A stretch of DNA of 64,000 nt from Sabulicella rubraurantiaca (GCF_017355885.1 NZ_JAFEUU010000006.1:269243-333242); one strand, 5' to 3'; positions 26,242 to 35,385 are shown, counted from the stretch's first letter. Notes: generated by a model not told the origin, from the sequence alone. Translations and numbers: made by a program.

Positions 26242-26847
26242 ATGACCGAGTCCAGCTCCGAACGCCCGAGCCGCGAGGAAGCGGAACGCGCGGTGCGGAC
26301 CCTGCTGCTCTGGGCCGGGGACGACCCGGACCGCGAGGGGCTGCGCGAAACCCCTGCCCGCGTCGTCCGCTCCTACGAGGAATTCTTCGCCGGCTATGAC
26401 GTGGATCCGGTGGAACTGCTCGCCCGCTCCTTCGAGGAGACGGAGGGCTACGACGAGATGGTCGTGCTGCGCGACATCCGGCTGGAAAGCTATTGCGAGC
26501 ACCACATGGTGCCCATCATCGGCCGCGCCCACGTTGCCTACCTGCCGCGCGGCCGCGTGGTCGGCATCTCCAAGCTGGCGCGGGTGATCGAGATCTATGC
26601 GAAGCGCCTGCAGATCCAGGAGAAGCTGACGGCGCAGATCGCCAATACGATCGAGGATGTGCTGAAGCCGCTGGGCGTCGCCGTGGTGCTGGAGGCGTCG
26701 CACCAGTGCATGACGACGCGCGGGGTGCACATGCCGGGCGTGTCCATGGTCACCAGCCGGATGCTGGGCGCCTTCCGCGACAATGACAGCACGCGGCGCG
26801 AGTTCCTCGCGATGATCCAGGCGCCCCGCGCCCCGTTCGAGGGCTGA
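26242..26847 (+). CDS. folE: GTP cyclohydrolase I
   Basis: 201 residues from the ATG at 26242, with AAGGAA upstream. Zinc and catalytic residues are in [21 protein letters not shown] and [37 protein letters not shown] is the family signature. It forms dihydroneopterin triphosphate, the first step to folate and tetrahydrobiopterin. It ends 12 bp from a convergent hydrolase gene. Confidence 0.97.
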   Translation: MTESSSERPSREEAERAVRTLLLWAGDDPDREGLRETPARVVRSYEEFFAGYDVDPVELLARSFEETEGYDEMVVLRDIRLESYCEHHMVPIIGRAHVAYLPRGRVVGISKLARVIEIYAKRLQIQEKLTAQIANTIEDVLKPLGVAVVLEASHQCMTTRGVHMPGVSMVTSRMLGAFRDNDSTRREFLAMIQAPRAPFEG

Positions 26848-26859
26848 CGCGACGAAAGG

Positions 26860-27672
26860 TCAGGCGGCGGGCAGGAGGGCGCGGCGCGCGGCCGGGCCGC
26901 AAGTCTCGCGGATAATTTCAGCGACCTCCTCCGGCTGGTCCCAGTGGATGTAGTGGCCGGCTTGCGCCACCCAGCGCAGCCGCGCGCCGGGAAAGGCGGC
27001 CTGGGCGCGCTCTGCCTGGCGCGGCAGCATCACTCGGTCCTCCCGGCCCCAGAGGATGGTGAGCGGCGCAGGCAGGGCCTGGCCGGGGGCGAGACCTTTC
27101 TGCATCGGCCCCACCAGCGTCTCGCGCAGCAGCGGGTCGGTGCCCGGCGAGGTCGCCTCGCTCCGGGCCTCGTCCAGCGCGACATCGGCGGGCACGGCCC
27201 AGGGCCGGGCACAGAATTGCGCGAAGAGCAGGGCACGCGTCGCCGGCAGGGCAGCGATGGCCGGCAGGAGCGGGCGCACCAGCCGCAGATTGGCCAGCCC
27301 GGCGGACAGGTTGCCGGCGATCCAGCCGCGCTCCCACCCCATCCAGAACCCGCCGGGCGCCAGCGCCACGACCGGTCCCGTGGCGCCCCGGCGCAGCATG
27401 TCCAGCGCGATCTGCCCGCCCATGGAGATTCCGGCCACGGGCGCACCGCGCAGCCCTTCCTGCTCCATGAAGCGCAGCACGGCATCCACCAGCGCGGGGA
27501 GCGACATCCCGGCTTCCGGCGGCGGGGTCCGGCCGAAGCCCGGCAGATCGGGGATCACGAGTTCGAAATCCTTGGCCAGCCGGGCCTGCACTGGCGCCCA
27601 TGTCCGGTGGTTGCTTCCCAGCCCGTGCAGCAGGAGAAGCCGCGGGCCCTGGCCTGCGCGGATGTGGTGCAT
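26860..27672 (-). CDS. Alpha/beta hydrolase
   Basis: 270 residues from MHHIRAGQGPRLLLLHGLGS. The nucleophile elbow is GISMGG with Ser83. The oxyanion region is LLHGLGSNHRTW. The acid is in LWGREDRVML and the catalytic His in QAGHYIHWDQPEEV. It is a soluble esterase/lactonase-like enzyme of unknown substrate. It is divergent from a methyltransferase gene. Confidence 0.87.
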   Translation of the reverse strand: MHHIRAGQGPRLLLLHGLGSNHRTWAPVQARLAKDFELVIPDLPGFGRTPPPEAGMSLPALVDAVLRFMEQEGLRGAPVAGISMGGQIALDMLRRGATGPVVALAPGGFWMGWERGWIAGNLSAGLANLRLVRPLLPAIAALPATRALLFAQFCARPWAVPADVALDEARSEATSPGTDPLLRETLVGPMQKGLAPGQALPAPLTILWGREDRVMLPRQAERAQAAFPGARLRWVAQAGHYIHWDQPEEVAEIIRETCGPAARRALLPAA

Positions 27673-27772
27673 GGCGTTCCTCGGCAATGGCCGCGGAACG
27701 CCCCCCTTCCAGGCCGGGTTGCCCAGTGCCGCCCTGCGCCCCCAAATGGCGGGATCACCCCCGGAGCAGATC

Positions 27773-28639
27773 ATGGACCGACGCGCCTTCCTTCTCGATG
27801 GGCTCCGCCTCTCGCCGCCCCGCATCATCGAGATCGGCGCCTCCATCTCTCCCATCGCGCCCAAGCGGGAAGGCTGGCCGACAATCGTGGTGGATCACGC
27901 CCCGGCCCCGGAACTGCGCGAGAAGTATGCGCGCGAGAACGCGGCGGCGATCGAGGAGGTGGACGTGGTGTGGCAGGGCGGCCCGCTGCACGAGCGTTTC
28001 CCGCAAGACAGCCACGGCACCTTCGATGCCATCATCGCCTCGCACGTCATCGAGCATCTGCTGGACCCGGTGGGGCTGCTGCTCTCGGCGGACCGGCTGC
28101 TGAAGCCGGATGGGCGGCTGATCCTGGCCGTGCCGGACAAGCGCCTGTGCTTCGACGCCATGCGTCCCGTCTCCACCACCGGGCAGATGCTGGCCGCGCA
28201 TCTCGCGCCCCGACGCAAGCACGGCATCGGCGCGGTGTTCGACAGCACCGCCTATTCGTCGCGCCGCACGGATGGCGAGGCGAAGCCCTGGCTGAAGGGC
28301 GAGGCCGTGCCCTTCGAGCTGATCTCCGCCCCCTTCGAGGTCCATGCGCTCTGCGCCGGCTACAGCGAGGCGGAGGGCGCGTATCACGACGTCCACGCCT
28401 GGACCTTCACCCCTGCGAGCTTCGCCCTGGCGGTGCTGGAATTGCGCGCGATGGGGCTGAGCCCCTGGCGCATCAAGGACACGCACGAGCCCGGCGGGGT
28501 GGAATTTCTCGCTGTGCTGGAGCGCGCCATCACCCCCATCCCGCCGCGCGAGGAGATCCAGCGGAAGCGGAAGGCGCTGATGCTGCGGATGCTGGCGGAG
28601 ATCCGCGACCAGGCGAACTGGCTGCTCGGCCCCGCCTAG
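27773..28639 (+). CDS. SAM-dependent methyltransferase domain protein
   Basis: 288 residues from the ATG at 27773. The SAM-binding start is degenerate (RIIEIGASISPIAPK). The post-I acidic end is in TIVVDHAP, and FDAIIASHVIEHLLDPVGLLL followed by LLKPDGRLILAVPDKRLCFD is the clear methyltransferase_11-type signature. A C-terminal part of about 150 residues matches nothing I know. It has its own start region, divergent from the hydrolase. The substrate could be a glycan or small molecule. Confidence 0.78.
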   Translation: MDRRAFLLDGLRLSPPRIIEIGASISPIAPKREGWPTIVVDHAPAPELREKYARENAAAIEEVDVVWQGGPLHERFPQDSHGTFDAIIASHVIEHLLDPVGLLLSADRLLKPDGRLILAVPDKRLCFDAMRPVSTTGQMLAAHLAPRRKHGIGAVFDSTAYSSRRTDGEAKPWLKGEAVPFELISAPFEVHALCAGYSEAEGAYHDVHAWTFTPASFALAVLELRAMGLSPWRIKDTHEPGGVEFLAVLERAITPIPPREEIQRKRKALMLRMLAEIRDQANWLLGPA

Positions 28640-28698
28640 GCTGCACAGCAAGGCCGGCAGCCGAGAACAGGCAGCTTCTTTCGCGTCGCCCTGGCGGG

Positions 28699-28718
28699 GC
28701 GTGGCTGAAGGGCCACGC
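28699..28718. repeat. Hairpin in the 191-bp gap before the 32-residue ORF
   Basis: GCGTGGC-tgaagg-GCCACGC is a perfect 7-bp stem with a 6-nt loop. The loop resembles the TGAAAG loop of a hairpin in the atpD-atpC gap. The rest of the gap (28640-28830) shows no gene; it ends in the ribosome-binding site of the next small ORF. Confidence 0.45.
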
Positions 28719-28830
28719 GTCCTTCCCGTTTCGTGGCCGCGCCGACACGTTCGGCGCAATCGGGCGTTCCCTCGATTGGCAGGAGCACTCCCGCCACCCC
28801 CTCACAGCGCCCCTAGCGAAGGAGGTTGCG

Positions 28831-28929
28831 ATGCGCTTCTTGCGGCGGTTCTGGTCCTGGCTGACGAATGATGGCTACCGGCCCGAGCGCCGGTACATGC
28901 GAAGCGGGCGGGCCCGACCGGCCGAATGA
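28831..28929 (+). CDS. 32-residue cationic leader-like ORF
   Basis: MRFLRRFWSWLTNDGYRPE... is 32 residues long. It is preceded by AAGGAGG at ideal distance, one of the strongest ribosome-binding sites in the window. Its stop overlaps the ATG of the next gene (ATGA), so it is either a short protein or a leader that couples translation. It is basic, with three Trp/Phe in the first ten residues, and could lie on the membrane. No family is recognised. Confidence 0.6.
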   Translation: MRFLRRFWSWLTNDGYRPERRYMRSGRARPAE

Positions 28930-29684
28930 GGCGCTTCCTTCCCCACGTCACGCTGCTTGCCCTGCTGATGCCGATGGCGCCCGCCCTGGCACAGGAGGAC
29001 GGGCTGCGCCCCACCGCGGACACGCCCTTCTCCGTCCGCTCGGCCTATCCGCAGGAGCGGGGCCGCATGGCGCTGCAGGGCTTCTACGGCTATGCCCGCG
29101 TGCCCAGCACGCGCGCGCATGAGGTGCTGCCCAGCCTGCGCCTGGGCGTCGCCGAGGGGTTCGAGTTCCGGCTCGACGCCAGCCACAGCTTCCGCGACGA
29201 CCGCGACCAGACGACGATCACGCCCGGCTTCCGCTGGCGGGCGCTGGAGCAGCAAGGCTGGCGCCCGGCGGTGGCGATCCTGGGCCAGGTTTCGGCCCCG
29301 CTCACCAGCCGCCCCGGCACGGAGACCGAGCTTTCGGTCATCACCAGCCATGTCACAGGGCGCGGGCCGGGGAATTGGGGTCTGCACCTCAATGCCGGCT
29401 GGGTGGCGCGGCCCGATCCGGCGGGCAATGAGCGGCGGCACGGGCACAGGCTGGGCGCGGCGGTGAGCCACGTGCTGAACCGCGACACGCTGCTGGTCGC
29501 GACCATGCTGCACGAGACGGGGGAGCGCGGGCAACGCGACCTCCATCTGGTGGAGGCCGGGTTCTCCCGCCGACTCAGCGAAGGGCTCGACCTCGCTTTC
29601 CTGGCCGGAACCGGGCTGAACCGGGACTCGCCGCGGCTGCGGCTGCGGATCGGGCTGAAATACAGCTTCTCCCTCGGCTGGTAG
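28926..29684 (+). CDS. Putative outer-membrane beta-barrel protein
   Basis: 252 residues. The signal peptide MRRFLPHVTLLALLMPMAPALAQ is cut after about residue 23. The mature part is a series of amphipathic strands such as LQGFYGYARVPST, FEFRLDASHSFRDD and LRLRIGLKYSFSLGW, ending in an aromatic residue as outer-membrane barrels do. With about ten to twelve strands it resembles transporter-like or MetA-type barrels. No certain family. Translation is coupled to the small ORF upstream. Confidence 0.68.
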   Translation: MRRFLPHVTLLALLMPMAPALAQEDGLRPTADTPFSVRSAYPQERGRMALQGFYGYARVPSTRAHEVLPSLRLGVAEGFEFRLDASHSFRDDRDQTTITPGFRWRALEQQGWRPAVAILGQVSAPLTSRPGTETELSVITSHVTGRGPGNWGLHLNAGWVARPDPAGNERRHGHRLGAAVSHVLNRDTLLVATMLHETGERGQRDLHLVEAGFSRRLSEGLDLAFLAGTGLNRDSPRLRLRIGLKYSFSLGW

Positions 29685-29712
29685 CGCGGCGCGGAGGCGG
29701 CCCGGCGGCCGC

Positions 29713-30306
29713 TCAGCTTCCGATCAGCTGCTGGGCGGCGAGGAAGCCCAGGAAGCGCCAATCCGTGCCGGAAGGCCGGAACAGCCCCATGGCGCCCTCA
29801 GGGAATTCCGCCTGCGACAGGGAGCGGCCAAGGATCATCCCCATCGGAACGATATGCCCCACCAGCACGCGGTTGCCGCCCGGGACCGTCTGGCTGAGCA
29901 GGCGCGAAACCTCTGCTGCGTCGGCGCGCGCATCGCCCGGCGTGTAGTCGTCGGCGATCAGGGCCGGGATGACACGCGCCGCGCCGAAGGCGAGCTCCGC
30001 CGTGTCGCGGGCGCGGAACACCTCGCTAGACAGCACCTCCGTCACCGGGATGCGGTGGCGGCGGAAGGCCGCGCCCAGCGCGGCGGCCTGGGCGCGGCCT
30101 TCCGCACTCAGGTTGCGCTGCCCGGAGCGGTCCCCGCGCCGCCCGGTGTCGGATTGGCTGCGGTCGGTGATGGCGTGACGCAGGTAGAGATTCAGCCCGC
30201 CCCCACGCAGCAGCGCGACTCCTTCCTCCGTCGGGAGGAAGCCGGACTGGGCGCGGGCGGGTTGTGAAAGGAAGGCAGGCAGGGCGAGGAGGGCGCGGCG
30301 TCGCAT
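29713..30306 (-). CDS. Secreted histidine phosphatase-family protein
   Basis: 197 residues, with an N-terminal export signal (RRRALLALPAFLSQPARAQ). The catalytic RHG motif appears as LYLRHAITDRSQ, where the usual Gly is Ala. The second His is in VLVGHIVPMGM, with SSEVFRARDTAELAF between them. It belongs to the phosphoglycerate mutase-like superfamily, branch unknown. The substrate is not evident. It is divergent from a Bug-type binding protein gene. Confidence 0.82.
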   Translation of the reverse strand: MRRRALLALPAFLSQPARAQSGFLPTEEGVALLRGGGLNLYLRHAITDRSQSDTGRRGDRSGQRNLSAEGRAQAAALGAAFRRHRIPVTEVLSSEVFRARDTAELAFGAARVIPALIADDYTPGDARADAAEVSRLLSQTVPGGNRVLVGHIVPMGMILGRSLSQAEFPEGAMGLFRPSGTDWRFLGFLAAQQLIGS

Positions 30307-30394
30307 CCTTCTTCCCTGCCGTCACGTGCCGGCGGTGGCAAGGCGGCTTCCGGGCTTGCCGCGACGCCGCACCAGCGCGATAGGAGCCGCAACC

Positions 30395-31378
30395 ATGCTT
30401 CAACGAGGAAATGCCGTGATCCCGCTTCGCCGCCGCGCCGCGCTGTCCTTGCCTTTCGCCGCACTGGCCGCGCCCGCCTATGCGCAGACCTTTCCCTCCC
30501 GCCCCATCCGCATGCTGGTGCCCTGGGCGCCGGGCGGCACCACCGACGTGCAGATGCGCGCCCTGTGCGAGCAGGCCTCGCGCCGTCTCGGCCAGCCCAT
30601 CGTGGTGGAGAACCGCTCGGGCGCCGGCGGCGTGCTGGGCGCGCAGGCGCTGCTGACCGCGCAGCCCGACGGCTACACCCTGTCGCAGATGCCGATCAGC
30701 GTGTTCCGCCAGCCGCTGATGAACTCGCGCGCGCTCTTCGACCCGCTGAACGACTTCACCTATGTCGTCCACGTCACGGGCTACCTGTTCGGCACGGTCG
30801 TGCATCCCGAATCGCCCTGGCAGACCATGACGCAGCTGGTGGAGCACGCGCGGGCCAACCCAGGCCAGCTGAACTACGGCACGCCGGGCGTCGGCACCTC
30901 GCTGCACCTGACCATGGAGCAGATCGCGCGCAACCAGCGCATCGAGTGGACGCACGTGCCCTTCCGCGGCTTCGCCGAGAACATCCAGAGCCTGCTGGGC
31001 AAGCAGACGCAGGTGCTGGCCGACAGCTCGGGCTGGAGCCCGATGGCCGAGGAAGGCCGGGTGCGCGTGCTGGCGACCTGGGGCAACACCCGCGCCAAGC
31101 GCTTCCCCAACATCCCCACGCTGAAGGAGCAGGGGATCAACATCGCCTCCATCAGCCCCTATGGCCTCGCGGGCCCGAAGGGCATGGACCCGAACGTGGT
31201 GCGCCGGTTGCACGACGCCTTCCGCGAGGCGATCTTCGACCCCACCCATGTCGCCGTGCTGGATCGTTACGACATGATCCCGGACCACAAGGATCCGGCC
31301 GACTACGTCGCCTTCGTCCGCCAGACCATGGCGGAGGAGAAGGAGCTGATCGACGCGCTGGGCATCCGGCTGAGCTGA
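30395..31378 (+). CDS. Tripartite tricarboxylate (Bug/TctC) substrate-binding protein
   Basis: 327 residues from the ATG at 30395, with TAGGAG upstream; a GTG at 30416 with GAGGAA is a competing start. A signal peptide ends at PAYAQ. The mature protein starts TFPSRPIRMLVPWAPGGTTD, the Bug signature, and contains GTPGVGTSLHLTMEQ and VPFRGFAENIQSLL. Bug proteins bind carboxylates in the periplasm. No TctA/TctB membrane genes are nearby, as is common for these orphan receptors. Confidence 0.92.
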   Translation: MLQRGNAVIPLRRRAALSLPFAALAAPAYAQTFPSRPIRMLVPWAPGGTTDVQMRALCEQASRRLGQPIVVENRSGAGGVLGAQALLTAQPDGYTLSQMPISVFRQPLMNSRALFDPLNDFTYVVHVTGYLFGTVVHPESPWQTMTQLVEHARANPGQLNYGTPGVGTSLHLTMEQIARNQRIEWTHVPFRGFAENIQSLLGKQTQVLADSSGWSPMAEEGRVRVLATWGNTRAKRFPNIPTLKEQGINIASISPYGLAGPKGMDPNVVRRLHDAFREAIFDPTHVAVLDRYDMIPDHKDPADYVAFVRQTMAEEKELIDALGIRLS

Positions 31379-31413
31379 AGCCCCGGCAACCGGCAGGGCG
31401 TTGAAGAGGGGCC

Positions 31414-31770
31414 ATGCGACGCCCCCTCCTCGCCCTGCTCCTCCTCGCCGGCTGCGCGGGACCGTCCTTCCAGGACACCCTCGCCGGGATGATCGGCCTG
31501 CCGGAGGCGGAGATGGTGGCACGGCTGGGCGTGCCGCAGCGCACGGCGGAGGTGCAGGGACGCCGCTTCGCCACCTACGAGACGACGCGCGACGAACTCG
31601 TCCCTGCCGGCCCCTATCTGTGGCGCTTCCCCGTGGATGCGGTGCGCCGCACGCACTGCGAGGTCACCTTCGAGGTTACGGGCGGCACGGTGCGCGCCGC
31701 CAGCCATCGCGGCGACGGGTGTTGGGGCGGGTTCGGACCGATGGGCCGCGTGGGTGCTACACTTCCATGA
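31414..31770 (+). CDS. Small putative lipoprotein
   Basis: 118 residues. MRRPLLALLLLAGCAG has a clear lipobox with Cys14. The mature domain, IGLPEAEMVARLGVPQRTAEVQG, followed by FATYETTR and a CEVTFEVTGG strand, resembles the SmpA/OmlA (BamE-like) fold, in which the protein sets a short helix-strand pattern. That comparison is by pattern only. It lies 36 bp after the Bug gene and its end overlaps the convergent gshA end by 14 bp. Confidence 0.72.
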   Translation: MRRPLLALLLLAGCAGPSFQDTLAGMIGLPEAEMVARLGVPQRTAEVQGRRFATYETTRDELVPAGPYLWRFPVDAVRRTHCEVTFEVTGGTVRAASHRGDGCWGGFGPMGRVGATLP

Positions 31771-33091
31771 AGCGCAGCGCCTGGCCGGCATCGCCGCGCC
31801 AGGCGCCATCGAACAGCGCCAGCATCCGCTCCGCCTGCGTCTGCCCGCTCGCCACGATCTCGTGCAGCGGGGCGAGATAGGCTTCCTCGCCCAGGCCGCG
31901 CGACTTCAGCCCCGACTCGCTGATCGCCAGCGCGTCGCGCGCCACGTCCTGGAGCGACCGCCCGGCGATCTCGGCGTGCAGCGCCTTCGCCGGGACGGCC
32001 GCGCGAAGCTCGCGGATCTGCTCCACGCTCCAGGGGCGCACCAGCGAGGCCGCCGCCTTCTGCGCCGCGTCGTCGTAGAGCAGCCCGACCCAGAAGGCGG
32101 GCTTGGCCAGCAGCATGGGGGCGGAGCCGGAATCGCTGCCGCGCATCTCCAGGAACTTCTTCAGCCGCACATCGGTGAAGACGGTGGTGACGTGGTCGCA
32201 GGCATCGCCCATGGTCGCGCGCAGCCCGGGGATCTTGCCCGCCATCAGGTCGCGGAAGGAGGCGCCGGCCACGTCCCACAGCTTGCCCTCGCGCGCCACG
32301 AAATACATCGGCACGTCGAGGACGTATTCGGCGAAGCGCTCGAAGCCGAACCCCTCCTCGAAGACGCAATCGGGAATACCGGTGCGGTCCGGGTCGGTGT
32401 CGGTCCAGACGCGCCCACGCAGCGACAGGAAGCCCGAAGGCTTGCCCTCCAGGAAGGGCGAGGCGGCGAAGAGCGCGGTGGCAAGCGGCTGCAGCGCCAG
32501 CGAGACCCGCAGCTTCTCCGCCATGTCGGCCTCGGAGCCGAAATCCAGGTTCACCTGCACCGTCGCGGTGCGCAGCATCATGTCGAGGCCGAAGGAGCCC
32601 TTGGTCGGCATGTAGCGCCGCATGATCGCGTAGCGGCTCTTGGGCATCCAGGGCATCGCCTCGCGCATGGCGACGGGGTGGAAGCCCATCCCGGCGAAGC
32701 CGAGGCCGAGGGGCTGCGCCACGGCATGCACGTCGCGCAGATGCGCCGCGAGTTCCAGGCGGGTCTCATGCAGCGTCTCGAGCGGCGCGCCGGAGAGCTC
32801 GAACTGCCCTCCCGGCTCCAGGCTCACCGATTCGGTGCCGCGCGACAGGCCGATGACGTTGTTGTTGTCGGTGATGGGCTCCCAGCCGAGCTTGCCGATC
32901 CCCTCCAGCATCGCGCCGATGCCGCGCGTCGCGTAGTCGGGGGGCGAGAGGTCGTCGCGGCGGAAGCCGATCTTCTCGTGCTCCGTGCCGATGCGCCAGG
33001 CCTCGCGCGGCTTGGCGCCGGAGGCGAACCACTCGGCCAACTGCCGCGCGGAGGTGAACGGCGTCGGGTCGGCCTGGCCGGGATTGCTCAT
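31757..33091 (-). CDS. gshA: Glutamate-cysteine ligase (plant/alphaproteobacterial type)
   Basis: 444 residues. The class is recognised from WRIGTEHEKIGF, ISLEPGGQFELSG-like SVSLEPGGQFELSG, MRRYMPTKGSFGLDMMLRTATVQVN, and the later GRVWTDTDPDRTG. It forms gamma-glutamylcysteine, the first step of glutathione synthesis. It is coupled to rsmE upstream by a 4-bp overlap; the gshA-rsmE pairing, preceded by ubiA, is a common alphaproteobacterial neighbourhood. Confidence 0.95.
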   Translation of the reverse strand: MSNPGQADPTPFTSARQLAEWFASGAKPREAWRIGTEHEKIGFRRDDLSPPDYATRGIGAMLEGIGKLGWEPITDNNNVIGLSRGTESVSLEPGGQFELSGAPLETLHETRLELAAHLRDVHAVAQPLGLGFAGMGFHPVAMREAMPWMPKSRYAIMRRYMPTKGSFGLDMMLRTATVQVNLDFGSEADMAEKLRVSLALQPLATALFAASPFLEGKPSGFLSLRGRVWTDTDPDRTGIPDCVFEEGFGFERFAEYVLDVPMYFVAREGKLWDVAGASFRDLMAGKIPGLRATMGDACDHVTTVFTDVRLKKFLEMRGSDSGSAPMLLAKPAFWVGLLYDDAAQKAAASLVRPWSVEQIRELRAAVPAKALHAEIAGRSLQDVARDALAISESGLKSRGLGEEAYLAPLHEIVASGQTQAERMLALFDGAWRGDAGQALRFMEV

Positions 33092-33825
33092 TCGCTCGCT
33101 TTCGTCTCAGGAAGGCGGCCGCCGGCATCCCGCGCAAAGGCGAGGGCGCCCAGGCCGGCCACCGCCGCCGTCTCCGCGCGCAGGATGCGGGGGCCGAGCG
33201 AGGCCAGCGTAACAAAGGGTCGCCGGGCGAGGTCGTCAAGTTCGCCCCGTTCGAACCCCCCTTCCGGCCCCACCAGCAGCGCCTCGGCGGGCAGCAGCGT
33301 CCCGAGGGGCGGGGCCTCGCGCCGCTCGGCGGCGACGAGCAGCCGCCCGCCCTCCCAGGAATCGAGCACGGCGTGCAGCGGTCGGGCCTCGTCCACGGCG
33401 GGAACGGAAAGGCGCTCGCACTGCTCCGCCGCGGCGCGGGCGATGGCGGAGAGGCGCTCGGTGTTGCTGTGGGTGGCGACGCAGCGGCGTGTCAGAACCG
33501 GGGTGATGCGCGTCGCGCCCAGCTCCGTCGCCTTTTCCACTGCCCAGTCCATCGCCTCGCGCTTCAGCGCGGCCAGCACGAGGCGCAGCTTCGCCTCCGC
33601 CGCCTCCGGCGCGCGAAGCTGGGCTCCGAGGGCGATGGCGCCGCGATCCTTGCGCAGCGCCGTGAGCGTCGCCGCGAACTCGCCATCGCCGGGGTTGAAG
33701 ACCCGAAGCTCCGCCCCGGCGGCGCGGCGCAGCACCGTGCCGAGGTGATGCGCCTGGGCCGGGGTGAGGGCGATCTCCGCCCCCTCGCGAAGGGCCGATT
33801 CCACGTGGAGGCGCGGGATGGACAT
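33088..33825 (-). CDS. rsmE: 16S rRNA m3U1498 methyltransferase
   Basis: 245 residues. It has an N-terminal PUA-like part (HHLGTVLRRAAGAELRVFNPGDGEF) and a SPOUT domain with KATELGATRITPVLTRRC and the knot motifs LLVGPEGGFERGE and LGPRILRAETA. It methylates U1498 of 16S rRNA. The start codon lies inside the start region of the divergent ubiA gene, so the two 5' ends overlap. Confidence 0.95.
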   Translation of the reverse strand: MSIPRLHVESALREGAEIALTPAQAHHLGTVLRRAAGAELRVFNPGDGEFAATLTALRKDRGAIALGAQLRAPEAAEAKLRLVLAALKREAMDWAVEKATELGATRITPVLTRRCVATHSNTERLSAIARAAAEQCERLSVPAVDEARPLHAVLDSWEGGRLLVAAERREAPPLGTLLPAEALLVGPEGGFERGELDDLARRPFVTLASLGPRILRAETAAVAGLGALAFARDAGGRLPETKASE

Positions 33826-34753
33826 GCGCCCATCTGCCGTGCTGCATGGCCCGGTGCAAGGCTACACCGACATCCGTCGCGAGGGCTGGGTGGCGCGGCT
33901 GCCGGAATCCTGGCGCCCCTATGCCCTGTTGATGCGGGCCGACCGGCCGATCGGCGCCTGGCTGCTCTTCCTGCCCGGGCTCTGGGCCATCGCGCTGCAT
34001 GCGCGGGACGGGTGGCAGGGGCTGTGGCTCACTTCGCTGTTCTTCGTGGGCGCCTTCGTGATGCGCGGCGCGGGCTGCGTGGTGAATGACCTCTGGGACC
34101 GCGACATCGACAGGCAGGTCGAGCGCACGCGCGGCCGGCCCCTGGCGGCGGGGCTGGTCTCGCCGATGCAGGCGCTCTGGTTCCTGGCGGGGCTCTGCGT
34201 CGTTGGCCTTTTCATCCTGCTCACGCTGCCGCGCTTCGCCTGGATTGTCGGCGTCGTGTCGCTGGTGCCGGTGGTGCTCTACCCGCTGGCGAAGCGGGTG
34301 ACGGATTATCCGCAATTCGTGCTGGGCCTCACCTTCGGCTGGGGCGCGCTTCTCGGGACCGCGGCCTCGGTGGAGACCATCACCCCGGCAGGGTGGCTGC
34401 TCTACGCCGCGAGCATCGCCTGGATCCTCGGCTACGACACGATCTACGCCCATCAGGACCGCGAGGATGATGCGCTGGTCGGCATCCGCTCCACGGCGCT
34501 GCGCTTCGGAGAGCGGACGCGGCCCTTCCTCCTGGCCTGCTACGGCGCGACGCTCGCGCTGCTGCTGCTGGCCGGATGGGTGGCGGGGCTGTCCCCGATC
34601 TTCGTCCTGGCGCTGCTGCCCGCCGCTGCCTTGCTGTGGCGGCAGACGCGGGCGCTGGACATCCACGACCCGGCGCTCTGCCTCGTCCTGTTCAAGCAGA
34701 ACCGCGAGGTCGGGCTGCTGGTCGCCCTGGCCCTGCTGATCGGCCGGTGGTGA
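33818..34753 (+). CDS. ubiA: 4-hydroxybenzoate polyprenyltransferase
   Basis: 311 residues from the ATG at 33818, chosen because GGAGG lies 6 bp upstream; a second ATG is at 33824. The first Asp-rich motif is NDLWDRDIDRQVERTRGRP and the second YAHQDREDDALVGIRSTALRFG. About nine membrane segments. It attaches the isoprenoid tail to 4-hydroxybenzoate in ubiquinone synthesis. It overlaps rsmE head to head by 8 bp, and the next gene overlaps its stop. Confidence 0.94.
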   Translation: MDMRPSAVLHGPVQGYTDIRREGWVARLPESWRPYALLMRADRPIGAWLLFLPGLWAIALHARDGWQGLWLTSLFFVGAFVMRGAGCVVNDLWDRDIDRQVERTRGRPLAAGLVSPMQALWFLAGLCVVGLFILLTLPRFAWIVGVVSLVPVVLYPLAKRVTDYPQFVLGLTFGWGALLGTAASVETITPAGWLLYAASIAWILGYDTIYAHQDREDDALVGIRSTALRFGERTRPFLLACYGATLALLLLAGWVAGLSPIFVLALLPAAALLWRQTRALDIHDPALCLVLFKQNREVGLLVALALLIGRW

Positions 34754-35385
34754 ACGCGGGGGGCTTCATCGCGGCGCATACCACCATCGCCCGCGCGCCC
34801 CTGGTGCCCGAGATCGCCCTGCACCTCGCCACGGAAATCACGCCGATCTGGCGCGCGACGGAGGATTTCCTGCGCGAGAACGGCATCGAGCCGCCTTTCT
34901 GGGCCTTCGCTTGGCCGGGCGGGCAGGCCCTGGCGCGCTCCGTGCTCGATGGGCCGGACCTCCAGGGGATGCGCGTGCTGGACTTCGCCGCCGGCTGCGG
35001 CATCGCCGGAATCGCGGCGGCCCTGCGCGGCGCCGAGGTGGAATGCGCGGAGATCGACGCGCTGGCGCTGGAAGCCTGCCGGCTGAACGCGACGCTGAAC
35101 GGCGTGGCACTCGGCACGCCGGAGGGTGACGTGGTGGGCAGCCCGCGGCGCTGGGACATCATCCTGGCCGGCGATGTCTGCTACGAGGCGCCGATGTCTG
35201 CGCATATCCTGCCCTGGCTGCGCGCCATGGCCGGGGCAGGTGCGGAGGTGCGTCTCGCCGACCCCGGCCGCGCCTACCTGCCGCGCGAGAGGCTCGAAGC
35301 GCTCTCTACCCACCGCGTCCCGACCTCCCTGGAACTGGAGGACCGGACGGAGCGTGTGGTGACGATTGCCCGATTGCTGCCCTGA
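34750..35385 (+). CDS. Class I methyltransferase, ETFB-lysine/L11 methyltransferase type
   Basis: 211 residues from a GTG overlapping the ubiA stop. The sequence PPFWAFAWPGGQALARSVLD followed by VLDFAAGCGIAGIAAALRGAEVECAEID is typical of the family that methylates lysines of the electron transfer flavoprotein beta subunit or ribosomal proteins. WDIILAGDVCYEAPM is the motif IV region. No CDS for ETF is in the window. Co-translation with ubiA is clear. Confidence 0.85.
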   Translation: MNAGGFIAAHTTIARAPLVPEIALHLATEITPIWRATEDFLRENGIEPPFWAFAWPGGQALARSVLDGPDLQGMRVLDFAAGCGIAGIAAALRGAEVECAEIDALALEACRLNATLNGVALGTPEGDVVGSPRRWDIILAGDVCYEAPMSAHILPWLRAMAGAGAEVRLADPGRAYLPRERLEALSTHRVPTSLELEDRTERVVTIARLLP

